This document shows positions 43,028 to 53,516 of a stretch of 64,000 bases of DNA, in pieces. The translations under genes were made by a program, and so were the position numbers. The notes beneath the pieces are model-generated. The model was not told the DNA's origin and searched no databases. It worked only from the letters and a program-made list of their open reading frames with translations. Within the stretch, counting starts at the first letter, position 1. The number at the start of each line of letters is the position of its first letter. Source of the stretch: Neobacillus notoginsengisoli (GTDB lineage: Bacteria; Bacillota; Bacilli; Bacillales; Cytobacillaceae). The stretch spans positions 124,001 to 188,000 of the forward strand of contig NZ_QWEG01000006.1 in the NCBI RefSeq assembly GCF_003515685.1, in the 5' to 3' direction.

Positions 43028-43740
43028 TGGCCTTTGGGATCCTCCATTTTATAGCCAAGTCCGCGAATTGTTTTAATATAGTCGGGCTTTTTTGTATCGG
43101 CCTCAATTTTTTCTCTTAAATGTGAAATATGTACATCAACGATCCTGGTATCTCCTGCAAAATCATAGTTCCAGACAGTGCTAAGAAGCTGGTCCCTCGT
43201 CAAAACCCGGTTCTTGTTTTGGGCAAGACAATTTAGGAGTTCGAATTCCTTTAATGTTAGCGTAAGAAGCTCCCCATTATACAAAGCTTCAAATCGCTCC
43301 GGATAAATAGCCAAGTTTCCGATTATAACAGCTTCCTCTATCTCTGATTCATTGTGCTGCTTCTCTTGGTATTGCTCAGTTCTGCGGAGAATCGCCTTTA
43401 CCCTGGCGAGTACCTCACGGGGACTGAAGGGCTTTACCATATAATCATCAGCGCCAAGCTCCAGACCCAATATTTTGTCCAGTTCATCATCCTTTGCTGT
43501 GAGCATAAGAATTGGAATCATGACCTGCTGCTGGCGAAGCTGCTTACAGACTTCTATCCCATCGATGCCCGGAAGCATTAGATCTAGGATGATCATATCC
43601 GGCCTGTCCCTGATCGCCTTCTCCTTTCCTTCCTCCCCATCCAATGCAGTAAGGACTTCATATCCCCCCTGCTCAAGATTGTATTTCAGTAAGGTTACGA
43701 TCGATTGTTCATCATCTACTACGAGAACTTTTTTCTTCAT
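43024..43740 (-). CDS. phoP: Phosphate-regulon response regulator PhoP
   Basis: OmpR-type regulator of the phosphate starvation response. The 238-aa protein has a receiver domain with acidic pocket (VVDDEQS) and phospho-acceptor Asp53 in ILDLMLPG, switch residues in MLTAKDDE, KPFSPREVLARVKAILRR, and a C-terminal winged helix (LTLKEFELLNCLAQNKNRVL, VDVHISHLREKIE). ATG 43740 follows GGAGGTTTTGT, dropping five upstream codons. First gene of phoP-phoR. Confidence 0.96.
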   Translation of the reverse strand: MKKKVLVVDDEQSIVTLLKYNLEQGGYEVLTALDGEEGKEKAIRDRPDMIILDLMLPGIDGIEVCKQLRQQQVMIPILMLTAKDDELDKILGLELGADDYMVKPFSPREVLARVKAILRRTEQYQEKQHNESEIEEAVIIGNLAIYPERFEALYNGELLTLTLKEFELLNCLAQNKNRVLTRDQLLSTVWNYDFAGDTRIVDVHISHLREKIEADTKKPDYIKTIRGLGYKMEDPKGQ

Positions 43741-43819
43741 ACAAAACCTCCGCAAATTAGTTCAGTTCCATGTTTGCAAAGCCCCTATTCTATACTATAA
43801 CATACTATTTTTGCCCTTC

Positions 43820-43852
43820 AAAAATGGAAGAAGGGCAGCCAAAGCTGCCCTT
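43820..43852 (-). terminator. Terminator of the MaoC-like gene
   Basis: AAGGGCAGC-TTTG-GCTGCCCTT stem followed by CTTCCATTTTTG on the minus strand. It includes the final bases of the MaoC-like ORF. Confidence 0.78.
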
Positions 43853-44327
43853 AAAAGTTTTCAAGTACGCTGCCATCCATTTCTTTTAACTGATGGGGTG
43901 GGCAGACTTTCAGTTTTCCTTTGACGACTACTTGTTCGTTTTCGTCTTTCCCTTCAACTGCAATGGAAATCGTATGGCCAATCCTGTCAACCTCTATCAC
44001 TTCCAGCAAGAAATCTACTGTCCCGTAATGGTAGACGGGTTTCGGGAATTCCAGCTCTTGTGCTAAGATATGGCTTCCTGGCCCCGGAAGGTATTTTGAA
44101 ATGGCTGAAGAAATAATGCCGGTCAGCATGAACGTTGGGACCACCGGCTTGCCAAAAGGGGTTTGTGAAGCGTAGTCATGCTGGATGTACAGGGGGTTTG
44201 CATCGTTGGTCAGGCCCAAGTACAACAATAGATCCTTGTCTTCAATTTTCTCTGTCAGGGCGAGTTTTTCCCCTGCCGTAATTTCCTCAATTCTTCTGCC
44301 AAGCTTTCTTTTTTTACCTAAAAGCAT
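43851..44327 (-). CDS. MaoC-like hot-dog-fold dehydratase
   Basis: R-specific enoyl-CoA hydratase-like protein of the hot-dog fold, 158 aa. It carries the hydratase-2 region as LGLTNDANPLYIQHDYASQT, then GKPVVPTFML and a second half GSHILAQELEFPKPVYHYGT. In active MaoC hydratases the motif is D-x-N-P-[LIV]-H; here Asp and Asn are kept but His is replaced by Tyr, so activity should not be assumed. Start ATG 44327 after GGGGGTGCGATCC. It lies between mdh and phoP, where B. subtilis has no such gene; related bacilli do. Confidence 0.82.
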   Translation of the reverse strand: MLLGKKRKLGRRIEEITAGEKLALTEKIEDKDLLLYLGLTNDANPLYIQHDYASQTPFGKPVVPTFMLTGIISSAISKYLPGPGSHILAQELEFPKPVYHYGTVDFLLEVIEVDRIGHTISIAVEGKDENEQVVVKGKLKVCPPHQLKEMDGSVLENF

Positions 44328-44362
44328 GGATCGCACCCCCACCAATACTTCTTAATTTAGAG

Positions 44363-44393
44363 TTAAAAAATTCGGGGGAAACTCCCCCGAATT
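44363..44393 (-). terminator. Terminator of mdh
   Basis: AATTCGGGGGA-GTT-TCCCCCGAATT stem, 11 bp perfect, followed by TTTTAAC on the minus strand. Confidence 0.9.
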
Positions 44394-44405
44394 CTTCACG
44401 TCTTG

Positions 44406-45344
44406 TTATGCCAGGACCGCCATCACGCTACGGACGGATTCCGCGGATTTATCAAGTGCGTTTTTTTCATCTTCTGACAATTCAAGTTCAATGACTTTTT
44501 CAATTCCATTGGCACCAAGAATTGTTGGGACTCCAAGGTAAATTCCTTCGTAGCCATATTCGCCTTCAAGATAGGCAATCGATGGAAGGACACGACGCTG
44601 GTCTTTCGAAATAGCTTCACACATCTCGACAAGCGAGGCGGCCGGTGCATAATAGGCACTCCCATTGCCAAGAAGATTGACAATTTCCCCGCCGCCTTTA
44701 CGGGTGCGCTCAACAATTTCTTCAAGCCGGTCTTTAGGGAGGAGTGTTTCTAGCGGAATTCCGCCTGCATATGAATAACGGACAAGCGGAACCATGTCAT
44801 CTCCGTGGCCCCCTAGAACGAAACCGGTAATGTCTTTAACCGACAAATTCAGTTCTTGCGCGATAAAAGTACGGAATCTAGCCGTATCGAGAACCCCGGA
44901 TTGGCCAATCACACGGTTTTTCGGAAATCCGCTTTCTTGAAAAACAGTATAGGTCATCGCGTCAACAGGATTTGTCAAAACAAGGATGAAACAGTCAGGT
45001 GAATAGTTTACTATTTCACGAGCTACACTCTTCATGATCTTTTGATTTGTCTGGACAAGGTCATCTCGGCTCATGCCGGGTTTCCGGGCAATTCCCGCTG
45101 TAATGACAACGATATCGGAATCCTTTGTATCCTCATAATTGGCTGTTCCTGTCACATTTGCATCAAACCCCTGGACAGGGCCTGCCTGCAGCATATCGAG
45201 CGCTTTGCCCTTCGTCGGGTTTTCCATTTGAGGAATATCGACAAGGACGACATCCCCTAGCTCTTTCTGGGCGAGAAGGAATGCAGTAGTCGCACCTGTG
45301 AACCCACCGCCGATAACTGAGATTTTTTTGCGCTTCAAAGACAT
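44406..45344 (-). CDS. mdh: Malate dehydrogenase (NAD-dependent)
   Basis: TCA-cycle enzyme oxidising malate to oxaloacetate. The 312-aa protein is of the LDH-like class: [20 protein letters not shown], an Asp at the end of strand 2 (VVLVDIP) for NAD, substrate arginines in [29 protein letters not shown] and catalytic His in [12 protein letters not shown]. The frame opens 22 codons earlier, but ATG 45344 follows AAGGGGGAATAACC. Downstream of icd by 163 bp, as in the Bacillus citZ-icd-mdh cluster; some readthrough from citZ-icd is likely. Confidence 0.97.
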   Translation of the reverse strand: MSLKRKKISVIGGGFTGATTAFLLAQKELGDVVLVDIPQMENPTKGKALDMLQAGPVQGFDANVTGTANYEDTKDSDIVVITAGIARKPGMSRDDLVQTNQKIMKSVAREIVNYSPDCFILVLTNPVDAMTYTVFQESGFPKNRVIGQSGVLDTARFRTFIAQELNLSVKDITGFVLGGHGDDMVPLVRYSYAGGIPLETLLPKDRLEEIVERTRKGGGEIVNLLGNGSAYYAPAASLVEMCEAISKDQRRVLPSIAYLEGEYGYEGIYLGVPTILGANGIEKVIELELSEDEKNALDKSAESVRSVMAVLA

Positions 45345-45507
45345 GGTTATTCCCCCTTGGGATTGTTTTCTAATAGGATGCCGGCCTGTATGATGGAAGC
45401 CCGTCGCCAAGCCAGTTAAACAACAGAGGTCATGGTTTTAATCCGTACAGGCCTGGTGCTTCCGCTTTCGAAGATCATTCTTTTCCTCTGGAAGCGCCAT
45501 TCCTTTT

Positions 45508-46776
45508 TTATTCCATATTCTTAATTAGTTCATCTCCGAATTCCGAGGTCTTGACTTCTTTCGCGCCATCCATCAGGCGTGCGAAGTCATACGTAACAAC
45601 TTTGGATGCGATTGTTTTTTCCATCGACTCCACAATCATATTTGCAGCCTCGGTCCAGCCAAGATGCTCAAGCATGAGGACACCCGACAAAATGACCGAG
45701 GATGGGTTTACCTTATCAAGGCCTGCATATTTTGGAGCTGTTCCATGTGTTGCCTCGAAAATGGCATGGCCGGTTTCATAGTTGATATTTGCTCCTGGCG
45801 CGATGCCAATTCCGCCAACCTGCGCAGCCAGGGCATCAGAAATATAATCCCCGTTCAAGTTCATTGTAGCCACCACATCGAACTCTTTCGGGCGTGTCAG
45901 GATTTGCTGAAGGAAGATATCGGCAATGGCGTCTTTGACAATGATTCTGCCAGCTGCTTCAGCATCCGCTTGAGCTTTGTTTGCCGCCTCTGTTCCCTCG
46001 TCCGCTTTAATGCGGTCATATTGGGCCCAGGTGAATACTTTGTCGCCAAATTCTTTTTCAGCAAGCTCATAACCCCAATTTTTAAATGCCCCTTCAGTAT
46101 ATTTCATAATATTTCCTTTATGTACGAGCGTTAAAGATTTGCGGCCTTCCTTGATTGCGTAATTGAGGGCTGCGCGTACAAGGCGGGAAGTTCCTTCCTC
46201 TGATACAGGCTTAATCCCGATACCCGAAGTTTCCGGAAAGCGGATTTTATTGACTCCCATTTCTGTCTGAAGGAAATTAATCAGCCTTTTCGCCTCTTCT
46301 GAACCTTTTTCGTATTCAATTCCCGCATAAATATCTTCGGTATTTTCACGGAAAATAACCATGTCACAATCCTCTGGGCGCTTAACTGGAGATGGAACAC
46401 CTTCAAACCATCTAACTGGGCGCAGGCATACAAACAGGTCAAGCTCCTGGCGCAAAGCAACGTTCAGTGAACGAATGCCTCCCCCAACCGGTGTTGTCAA
46501 AGGACCTTTAATGGCAATCAGATATTCATTGATGGCATCCAAGGTTTCCTTTGGCAGCCATTCGCCTGTCTGGTTGAACGCCTTTTCTCCTGCCAGCACT
46601 TCCTTCCAGACGATTTTCTTTTCTCCTTTGTATGCTTTTTCAACCGCTGCATCAAGGACTCTTACCGATGCGTTCCAAATGTCAGGGCCCGTTCCATCCC
46701 CTTCGATAAATGGTACGACAGGATTGTTTGGTACATTCAACTTTCCATTTTGGACTGTAATTTTTTCTCCTTGCAT
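45508..46776 (-). CDS. icd: Isocitrate dehydrogenase (NADP-dependent)
   Basis: Oxidative decarboxylation of isocitrate to 2-oxoglutarate in the TCA cycle. The 422-aa protein has [16 protein letters not shown], the substrate loop [17 protein letters not shown] with the regulatory Ser, [34 protein letters not shown], the metal-binding [17 protein letters not shown] and [11 protein letters not shown] with NADP-specific residues following. ATG 46776 follows GTGGAGGGAGATTTGACA. It is 150 bp after citZ with a strong hairpin in between. Confidence 0.97.
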   Translation of the reverse strand: MQGEKITVQNGKLNVPNNPVVPFIEGDGTGPDIWNASVRVLDAAVEKAYKGEKKIVWKEVLAGEKAFNQTGEWLPKETLDAINEYLIAIKGPLTTPVGGGIRSLNVALRQELDLFVCLRPVRWFEGVPSPVKRPEDCDMVIFRENTEDIYAGIEYEKGSEEAKRLINFLQTEMGVNKIRFPETSGIGIKPVSEEGTSRLVRAALNYAIKEGRKSLTLVHKGNIMKYTEGAFKNWGYELAEKEFGDKVFTWAQYDRIKADEGTEAANKAQADAEAAGRIIVKDAIADIFLQQILTRPKEFDVVATMNLNGDYISDALAAQVGGIGIAPGANINYETGHAIFEATHGTAPKYAGLDKVNPSSVILSGVLMLEHLGWTEAANMIVESMEKTIASKVVTYDFARLMDGAKEVKTSEFGDELIKNME

Positions 46777-46805
46777 TGTCAAATCTCCCTCCACTGTTCA
46801 TACAT

Positions 46806-46834
46806 AAAGGTTAGAAGGCAGCCTCCTAACCTTT
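46806..46834 (-). other. Hairpin between citZ and icd
   Basis: Minus strand AAAGGTTAGGAGG / CCTTCTAACCTTT, a 13-bp stem with one G-T pair and a tiny loop, 30 bases before the icd start. It has no T run, so partial termination, RNA processing or stability control are all possible. Confidence 0.5.
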
Positions 46835-46926
46835 TCGGACGACGGAAACGAGACTCGCCTCCGACATTTCATTCCTCTATTCATTACATCAATTTTTCCT
46901 GCAAAAGTAAAACAATCCGCAGTTGA

Positions 46927-48042
46927 TCAGCGCAATCCAATTGGGACATACTTTTGCATGCCCGGCCCGTTATACTCTGCGCGTGGACGAATCAGCCTGT
47001 TATTGTCATACTGCTCAAGAATATGGGCAAGCCAGCCTGAAACACGGCTAATCGCAAAAATAGGGGTAAATAAATCATGGTCGATGCCTAGGCTATGGTA
47101 AACCGAAGCGGAATAGAAATCGACATTTGGCGGAAGGTTCTTTTCACCGGTAACAATTTTCTCTATCTTTGTCGACATCTCATACCAATGCGGTTCCCCG
47201 GTCAGTGTCGTTAACTTCCTGGACATTTCCCTTAAATGCTTCGCACGCGGATCTCCTTTTCTGTAAACCCTATGCCCAAATCCCATAATTTTTTCTTTTC
47301 TATCAAGTTTTTCCCTAACATATGTTTCAACATTTTCAAGTGAACCAATTTCAGTCAGCATTTTCATGACCGCTTCATTAGCCCCTCCGTGGAGCGGCCC
47401 CTTCAGCGCGCCAAGAGCGGCGGTTACACCTGAATAAACATCGGAAAGTGTCGCCACACATACCCTGGCAGTAAAGGTCGATGCATTCAATTCATGATCG
47501 GCATGCAACACCAATGCCTTATCAAATGCTTCGACTGCGATTGCATCCGGATCCTTGCCAGTCAGCATGTACAAGAAATTCGCTGCAAAGCTTAGTTCCT
47601 TCTTCGGAGCGATTGGCTCAAGGCCTTTTCTCACCCTTGCAAACGCAGTGACTAATGCAGGGATTTTGGCCTGGAGGCGAATTGCTTTTCGGTAATTGGC
47701 TTCGGTATTCATGACATCCGCCTCGCTATCATAAAGACCAAGGAGCGAAACAGCGGTCCTTAAAGCAGCCATCGGATGGACGCTCTTAATAGGATACATT
47801 TTGAAATGTTCAAGCACTTCCTTTGGAAGCTCCGCCTCTTGAGACAGCTGTTTCTTCAATTCATCCAATTCAGCCTCAGTGGGCAGCTTTCGGTGCCATA
47901 AGAGAAAAATGATTTCTTCGAAACTAGCATTCTCTGCAAGATCATCAATATCATAGCCGACATATGTTAAAGTATCATCGATGATCGAGCTGATGGAGGA
48001 TGTTGTTGCCACAACTCCTTCAAGTCCACGTGTAACTGACAT
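46927..48042 (-). CDS. citZ: Citrate synthase
   Basis: Condenses acetyl-CoA and oxaloacetate to citrate. The 371-aa protein of the short bacterial class starts MSVTRGLEGVVATTSSISSI and has the catalytic motifs LHADHELNASTFTARV, GGANEAVMKM, GFGHRVYRKGDPRAKHL and VDFYSASVYHSLGI with the catalytic His and Asp residues. ATG 48042 follows AAAGGGGAGATTTGGC, removing 14 upstream codons. The promoter carries a perfect cre site, and the 258-nt leader contains a terminator-like hairpin. Confidence 0.97.
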   Translation of the reverse strand: MSVTRGLEGVVATTSSISSIIDDTLTYVGYDIDDLAENASFEEIIFLLWHRKLPTEAELDELKKQLSQEAELPKEVLEHFKMYPIKSVHPMAALRTAVSLLGLYDSEADVMNTEANYRKAIRLQAKIPALVTAFARVRKGLEPIAPKKELSFAANFLYMLTGKDPDAIAVEAFDKALVLHADHELNASTFTARVCVATLSDVYSGVTAALGALKGPLHGGANEAVMKMLTEIGSLENVETYVREKLDRKEKIMGFGHRVYRKGDPRAKHLREMSRKLTTLTGEPHWYEMSTKIEKIVTGEKNLPPNVDFYSASVYHSLGIDHDLFTPIFAISRVSGWLAHILEQYDNNRLIRPRAEYNGPGMQKYVPIGLR

Positions 48043-48143
48043 GCCAAATCTCCCCTTTGCATTCTGTGATTTCCTGCCATTCATGGTGCATCTGGCCGGG
48101 CATATCCCTCCAAATAAAGTTTATGAGCGGTTGCTCGGAAATG

Positions 48144-48185
48144 GCCCAAAAAACAGCATTTGCCTAATCAGGCACAGGCAAATGC
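48144..48185 (-). terminator. Terminator-like hairpin inside the citZ leader
   Basis: GCATTTGCCT, a 10-nt loop, AGGCAAATGC (48156-48185), then TGTTTTTTGGG on the minus strand. It is downstream of the citZ promoter and about 100 bases before the start codon, so it would stop transcripts before citZ unless regulated. Confidence 0.72.
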
Positions 48186-48286
48186 AAGCTTTCCTGCCAG
48201 GCACAATGGAACCTAAGGCAGCAAAATTTCCAGCCATTTACACCATATACAATTATTTAATCATAATAATATGACCTATGTAAAAA

Positions 48287-48301
48287 AGATTACGCTTTCA
48301 A
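48287..48301 (-). promoter_or_regulatory. CcpA cre site at citZ
   Basis: TTGAAAGCGTAATCT on the minus strand matches WTGNAANCGNWNNCW at every fixed position and starts at or near +1 of the citZ promoter, a position suited to CcpA repression. Confidence 0.82.
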
Positions 48302-48306
48302 AGTCT

Positions 48307-48335
48307 ATTATAACCAATTGTCAGATTTTTGTGAA
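48307..48335 (-). promoter_or_regulatory. sigma-A promoter of citZ
   Basis: TTCACA at 48330-48335 and TATAAT at 48307-48312, spacer 17 bp. The remaining part of the 390-bp gap (48336-48432) is AT-rich with no further signal seen. Confidence 0.78.
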
Positions 48336-48432
48336 TGAAAAGGAAACATAAAAATTAAAAATATTATATTAAAAGAAAATTAAAAGAAGTCCCACCTGCC
48401 TAATAATGCTAGTTATTAAACGAGTGTAGCCA

Positions 48433-48900
48433 TTAAAATAATTTGCTTGTCCAGTCCATTAGCTTCATCGCTGCGTATGCTATTCCCGCACCAATTAACG
48501 GACCAACTGCAACGCCATTAAAAAGGGAAACGGCGAAAATCGTCCCAAGAACGAGTGCAGTTGTGATATGCGGATCTTCAGCTAACAGGCTGACACCACC
48601 CTTGGCAAGAAGAGCGACTGCCATTCCAGATACGAGAGCGATCCAGGCATACGGCGATTTAAACGCTCCACCGAGATCCTTAAAGCCAATGTCTCCACTT
48701 GCAATTGGAGCCAGAACCGCAATGGTAATAATGATTACCCCCCAATTAATACCCCTTGTTTGAATGAAGGTAAACCCTTTTCCATCAAGACCGGCAATTT
48801 TCAGCAAAAGCAAAAACGCCACCGCGATCATAAGGGACTGATTTTTAGCCACAAAACCAATAACTAGTAATAAAGCCAGAAAAATATATGGCTGAAACAT
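48433..48900 (-). CDS. ytwI: UPF0756/DUF441 membrane protein (YtwI-like)
   Basis: The 155-aa protein has four to five hydrophobic segments (FLALLLVIGFVAKNQSLMIA, GVIIITIAVLAPIASG, IALVSGMAVALLAKGG, ALVLGTIFAVSLFNGVAVGP) with short loops, matching the DUF441 family, whose function is unknown. The frame opens 22 codons earlier, but ATG 48900 follows AAGGGGTGCGTATATT. It sits between citZ and ytvI as in B. subtilis and is divergent from ytvI. Confidence 0.88.
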   Translation of the reverse strand: MFQPYIFLALLLVIGFVAKNQSLMIAVAFLLLLKIAGLDGKGFTFIQTRGINWGVIIITIAVLAPIASGDIGFKDLGGAFKSPYAWIALVSGMAVALLAKGGVSLLAEDPHITTALVLGTIFAVSLFNGVAVGPLIGAGIAYAAMKLMDWTSKLF

Positions 48901-49021
48901 AATATACGCACCCCTTACTTTTAAAACAGGTTTTTGTACTAGCGATATATGCATAATGTGCCCCAAAATGATAAACTGTTACTATCCATAAAAGCATCCA
49001 GCCAAAGGAGGTTAACCCGAT

Positions 49022-50143
49022 TTGAACCCAATTTACGTTTCACGGACCATCAGGCTGCTAGCAGTCATTGGCATGGTCGTCGGGGCATTCATTGCCTTTT
49101 ATTACATATCCAAAGTAACATACCCATTTCTGATTGCCTTACTTATTGCCTTTCTCATTAACCCGCTTGTCAATTTTCTTGAAAAGAAAGGCAAGATGCC
49201 AAGACCGCTCGCCGTCGTCATCACCTTGATGATCATCATCGCTGTTTTCGCTGCTCTCGTAACCCTTCTCGTTGCCGAAATCGTGAGTGGAGCAACATAT
49301 CTTGCCGATGTTCTGCCACATCATTTGAATACGTTGATCCGATATAGCGAGGGCTTGTTCGCCTCACAAATTATTCCGCTATACAATCAAATCACAGGGA
49401 TGTTTAATAATCTCGATGCAGGTCAGCAAGAAACAATTATGACCAACATTCAAAGCGTCGGCCAAAAAATCGGCACCACGGTAGGAAACTTTCTAAAAGG
49501 ATTTTTTGGTAATATCCCCCTTATTCTGTCCTGGTTTCCAAATGTAGCAACCGTTTTAATTTTTTCTATGCTTGCGACATTTTTTATCAGTAAAGACTGG
49601 TACCGCCTGACAGCAATGGGCGGAAGGTTAATGCCAATGAAAGCAAAAACAAGCGGAAGAACGGTATTTGCTGATTTGAAGAAAGCCCTTTTTGGATTTA
49701 TAAAAGCCCAGATGACTCTTATTTCCATTACGACAGTAATCATTCTGATTGGGCTGCTAATCTTGCGTGTTGATTATGCGATTACAATTGCGCTTGTTGC
49801 AGGGATTGTTGATATTATCCCTTACCTGGGTACTGGCACTGTTTTTGTACCATGGATTCTTTATGAAGCAATTGCAGGAGATATGGGCCTGGCAATCGGC
49901 CTTGGAATTCTTTATATTATTGTGTTGGTACAGCGCCAGATAATGGAACCAAAGATTCTTTCATCTAGTATCGGACTCGATCCACTCGCAACATTGATTG
50001 CCTTGTTTGTGGGCTTTAAATTATTGGGCTTTCTCGGCTTGATTGCGGGGCCAGTAACCCTAGTCATTTTTAACACCCTTAAAAGGGCAAATGTATTTAA
50101 AGATATCTGGACATTTATTAAAGGAAATGAAACAAAAGTATAA
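49022..50143 (+). CDS. ytvI: AI-2E family transporter (YtvI)
   Basis: Membrane protein of the AI-2E/PerM family, which includes sodium-proton antiporters and exporters; substrate unknown. The 373-aa protein has about seven or eight spans, with KVTYPFLIALLIAFLINPLV near the N-terminus, a cytoplasmic-type central loop, and the family signature VAGIVDIIPYLGTGTVFVPW plus LVQRQIMEPKILSSSIGLDP near residues 255-320. TTG 49022 follows AAAGGAGGTTAACCCGAT. Annotated as a sporulation protein in B. subtilis on mutant data; that role here is inferred. Confidence 0.9.
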   Translation: MNPIYVSRTIRLLAVIGMVVGAFIAFYYISKVTYPFLIALLIAFLINPLVNFLEKKGKMPRPLAVVITLMIIIAVFAALVTLLVAEIVSGATYLADVLPHHLNTLIRYSEGLFASQIIPLYNQITGMFNNLDAGQQETIMTNIQSVGQKIGTTVGNFLKGFFGNIPLILSWFPNVATVLIFSMLATFFISKDWYRLTAMGGRLMPMKAKTSGRTVFADLKKALFGFIKAQMTLISITTVIILIGLLILRVDYAITIALVAGIVDIIPYLGTGTVFVPWILYEAIAGDMGLAIGLGILYIIVLVQRQIMEPKILSSSIGLDPLATLIALFVGFKLLGFLGLIAGPVTLVIFNTLKRANVFKDIWTFIKGNETKV

Positions 50144-50146
50144 GGA

Positions 50147-50179
50147 AAACGCCGGCATTAACAAAGCCGGCGTTTTTTT
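50147..50179. terminator. Bidirectional terminator between ytvI and fxsA
   Basis: AACGCCGGC / GCCGGCGTT 9-bp stem with seven T on the plus strand; the A-rich left side gives a weaker T run for fxsA. Confidence 0.88.
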
Positions 50180-50570
50180 ATCTGATGATTCTTATATTTC
50201 CTTTATTAATCCATCGCCTAAAGTAAAGGCCAAGCCAGTGTTTAAAAACTTTCCTTGTTGGCGGAATAAGAAGCAGGGTCCCCATTATATCCGTTACAAA
50301 TCCCGGAGCCAGGAGCAGCGCGCCTCCAATAAGGACGCAAATGCCATCAAGGACAGCATCACCCGGCATTTGGCCCCGATTAATTTGCTGCCTAGCCTGG
50401 TTAAGAACCCTGAGTCCCTGCGTGCGGGCTAGAAAGGTCCCCAGCACTCCAGTCAAAATAATCAGGGACAGAGTTGGAAATAATCCGAGTGTTTTTCCTG
50501 ACCATAGCAGGATGCCAATTTCAGCGGCGGGAACGAGAACAACCAAAAGAAAAAAATACACACGAAACAT
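50178..50570 (-). CDS. fxsA: FxsA family membrane protein
   Basis: The 130-aa protein has the FxsA layout: an N-terminal span (FFLLVVLVPAAEIGILLW), GLFPTLSLIILTGVLGTFLA, the ARTQGLRVLNQARQQINRGQ segment and a last span LIGGALLLAPGFVTDIMGTL, then LLIPPTRKVF and a basic tail. In E. coli FxsA relieves phage-T7 exclusion; the native role is unknown. It is downstream of pyk by 60 bp and convergent with ytvI, its stop lying inside the shared terminator. Confidence 0.9.
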   Translation of the reverse strand: MFRVYFFLLVVLVPAAEIGILLWSGKTLGLFPTLSLIILTGVLGTFLARTQGLRVLNQARQQINRGQMPGDAVLDGICVLIGGALLLAPGFVTDIMGTLLLIPPTRKVFKHWLGLYFRRWINKGNIRIIR

Positions 50571-50629
50571 TCCCGGCCCACTCCATTCTTAAAGTGTAAG
50601 ATTCCTTCTTAATCTTCTTTGTTAGATTT

Positions 50630-52390
50630 TTAAAGGACGCTTGCATGTCCGTCGTAAATGACGCCCCTAGTTGCATCAACGGTAATTTCCCTTCCATCCT
50701 TCAGCTTGTCTGTTGCGTTCTCAACGCCTACGACAACCGGGATACCCAGATTTAAACCAACAACGGCTGCATGGCTTGTCAGGCCGCCCTCCTCGGTAAT
50801 GAGCGCGCCACATTTTTCAATTGCAGGCACCATTTCTCTGTCCGAGCCAATCGTTACGAGGATATCTCCATCCCTTACTTTTGCATTGGCTTCTTCTGCG
50901 TTCATTGCAACAACAACTCTTCCATAAGCTGACCTCTTGCCAATCCCTTGACCCTTTGCCAGTATATCGCCGACAATATGAATTTTCATTAAATTGGTTG
51001 TCCCAGCTTCTGCGACTGGCACTCCGGCTGTGATGATGACAAGGTCACCGTGCTGGACGATTCCGCTATTCAAACTTTCACCTACAGCAATATCCATCAT
51101 TTCATCAATTGTCTTTGCTTTTCTCCCCAACTGAGGATAAACGCCCCAAACAAGTGCAAGCCTTCTTCGTACCCCCTCATCTGAAGCAACCGCAACAATT
51201 GGCGCTTTCGTCCGGTATTTAGAAATCATCCTCGCCGAATGGCCGCTGACTGTCGGAGTAATAATTGCACTTACTGCCAGGTTGAGCGCTGTATGTGCTA
51301 CAGACTGACCGATTGCATCAGTTGTATTTGTTTCTGTATCTCGGCTCCTTACCTGGAGAATTTCCTTGTGATTCAATGCTTCTTCAGTTTTTGAGGCAAT
51401 ATTGTGCATGGTCTGTACTGCTTCCACGGGATAAAGGCCTGCAGCTGTTTCGCCTGAAAGCATAATCGCATCCGTACCATCTAAAATGGCGTTCGCCACA
51501 TCACTTGCTTCAGCTCTTGTCGGCCTTGGGTTACGCTGCATAGAGTCAAGCATTTGTGTCGCTGTAATGACAGGTTTTCCCTCCGAGTTACATTTTTTAA
51601 TTAGCAACTTCTGGACTAATGGTACTTCCTCTGCTGGTATTTCGACCCCAAGGTCACCACGGGCCACCATCAACCCATCGGATACCTCAAGGATTTCGTC
51701 GATATTGTCGACACCTTCCTGGTTTTCGATTTTAGGAATGATATGAATATGGGCGGCATTATTTTCTTCCAATAGCTGGCGGATTTCAAGGACATCTTTT
51801 GCTCTTCTCACAAAAGATGCTGCAATAAAGTCAACCCCTTGGTCGATTCCGAAAAGAATATCCTCTCGGTCCTTCTCTGTGATCCCTGGAAGGTTTACCG
51901 ATACGCCAGGAACGTTGACGCCTTTTTTGTTTTTGAGAACTCCTGTGTTCATGATCGTTGTTTCAATCAATTGATTGTCTTTATCAATTTTTGTGACCTC
52001 AAGGCCAATTAGGCCATCATCAAGCAAAATTTTCGATCCCATATGGACATCTTCAACAAGACCAGGGTATGTAATCGAAAACAAATCTGACGTTCCTTCT
52101 ACTTCATTCATCGAAATCTTTATGGAGTCCCCGGCCTTTAGCTCAATTGCTCCATCTTTCATATTATGTGTCCGAATCTCTGGTCCTTTCGTATCGAGCA
52201 AAATGCCAACATTTGAGCCAGTGATTTCAGCAGTTTTCCGGATGTTGGCTATCCGGGCACCATGCTCTTCAAAGTCTCCATGTGAGAAATTCAACCGTGC
52301 AACATTCATTCCTGCCTTCATTAAATCAGTCAGTTTTTCAATACTTTCACTGGCAGGGCCAATTGTACAAACAATTTTCGTTTTACGCAT
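50630..52390 (-). CDS. pyk: Pyruvate kinase with C-terminal PEP-utilising domain
   Basis: Converts phosphoenolpyruvate and ADP to pyruvate and ATP. The 586-aa protein has the (beta/alpha)8 core ([52 protein letters not shown] with catalytic Lys/Asp region, [20 protein letters not shown]), the C domain, and an extra C-terminal domain of about 110 residues ([20 protein letters not shown]) related to the PEP-utiliser mobile domain, as usual in Bacillus. The ATG follows GAACAGGAGGAAGAAGCA. It is 23 bp after pfkA and cotranscribed. Confidence 0.98.
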   Translation of the reverse strand: MRKTKIVCTIGPASESIEKLTDLMKAGMNVARLNFSHGDFEEHGARIANIRKTAEITGSNVGILLDTKGPEIRTHNMKDGAIELKAGDSIKISMNEVEGTSDLFSITYPGLVEDVHMGSKILLDDGLIGLEVTKIDKDNQLIETTIMNTGVLKNKKGVNVPGVSVNLPGITEKDREDILFGIDQGVDFIAASFVRRAKDVLEIRQLLEENNAAHIHIIPKIENQEGVDNIDEILEVSDGLMVARGDLGVEIPAEEVPLVQKLLIKKCNSEGKPVITATQMLDSMQRNPRPTRAEASDVANAILDGTDAIMLSGETAAGLYPVEAVQTMHNIASKTEEALNHKEILQVRSRDTETNTTDAIGQSVAHTALNLAVSAIITPTVSGHSARMISKYRTKAPIVAVASDEGVRRRLALVWGVYPQLGRKAKTIDEMMDIAVGESLNSGIVQHGDLVIITAGVPVAEAGTTNLMKIHIVGDILAKGQGIGKRSAYGRVVVAMNAEEANAKVRDGDILVTIGSDREMVPAIEKCGALITEEGGLTSHAAVVGLNLGIPVVVGVENATDKLKDGREITVDATRGVIYDGHASVL

Positions 52391-52413
52391 TGCTTCTTCC
52401 TCCTGTTCAAACT

Positions 52414-53391
<978 letters not shown>

Positions 53392-53445
53392 TCATGTTAT
53401 TTTTCAGCAACCGGCATTTCATCTATTTAACCAAGGTTCATTTCT

Positions 53446-53474
53446 AAAATACCACTAAGGAAGAGGTCTAACAA
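53446..53474 (-). promoter_or_regulatory. Candidate promoter of pfkA-pyk
   Basis: TTGTTA at 53469-53474 and TGGTATTTT extended -10 (core 53446-53451), spacer 17 bp. The accA terminator upstream means that pfkA needs its own promoter. Confidence 0.45.
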
Positions 53475-53516
53475 CTTAATCGATACTAAAAAGAAAAAAA
53501 CTAAATAATCCAATAA

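Noticed and set aside
45345-45507. Possible small gene or riboswitch in the icd-mdh gap
   Set aside because: Only partial GCCTG/GGAAGC complementarity is seen; no start codon with RBS and no recognised RNA motif.
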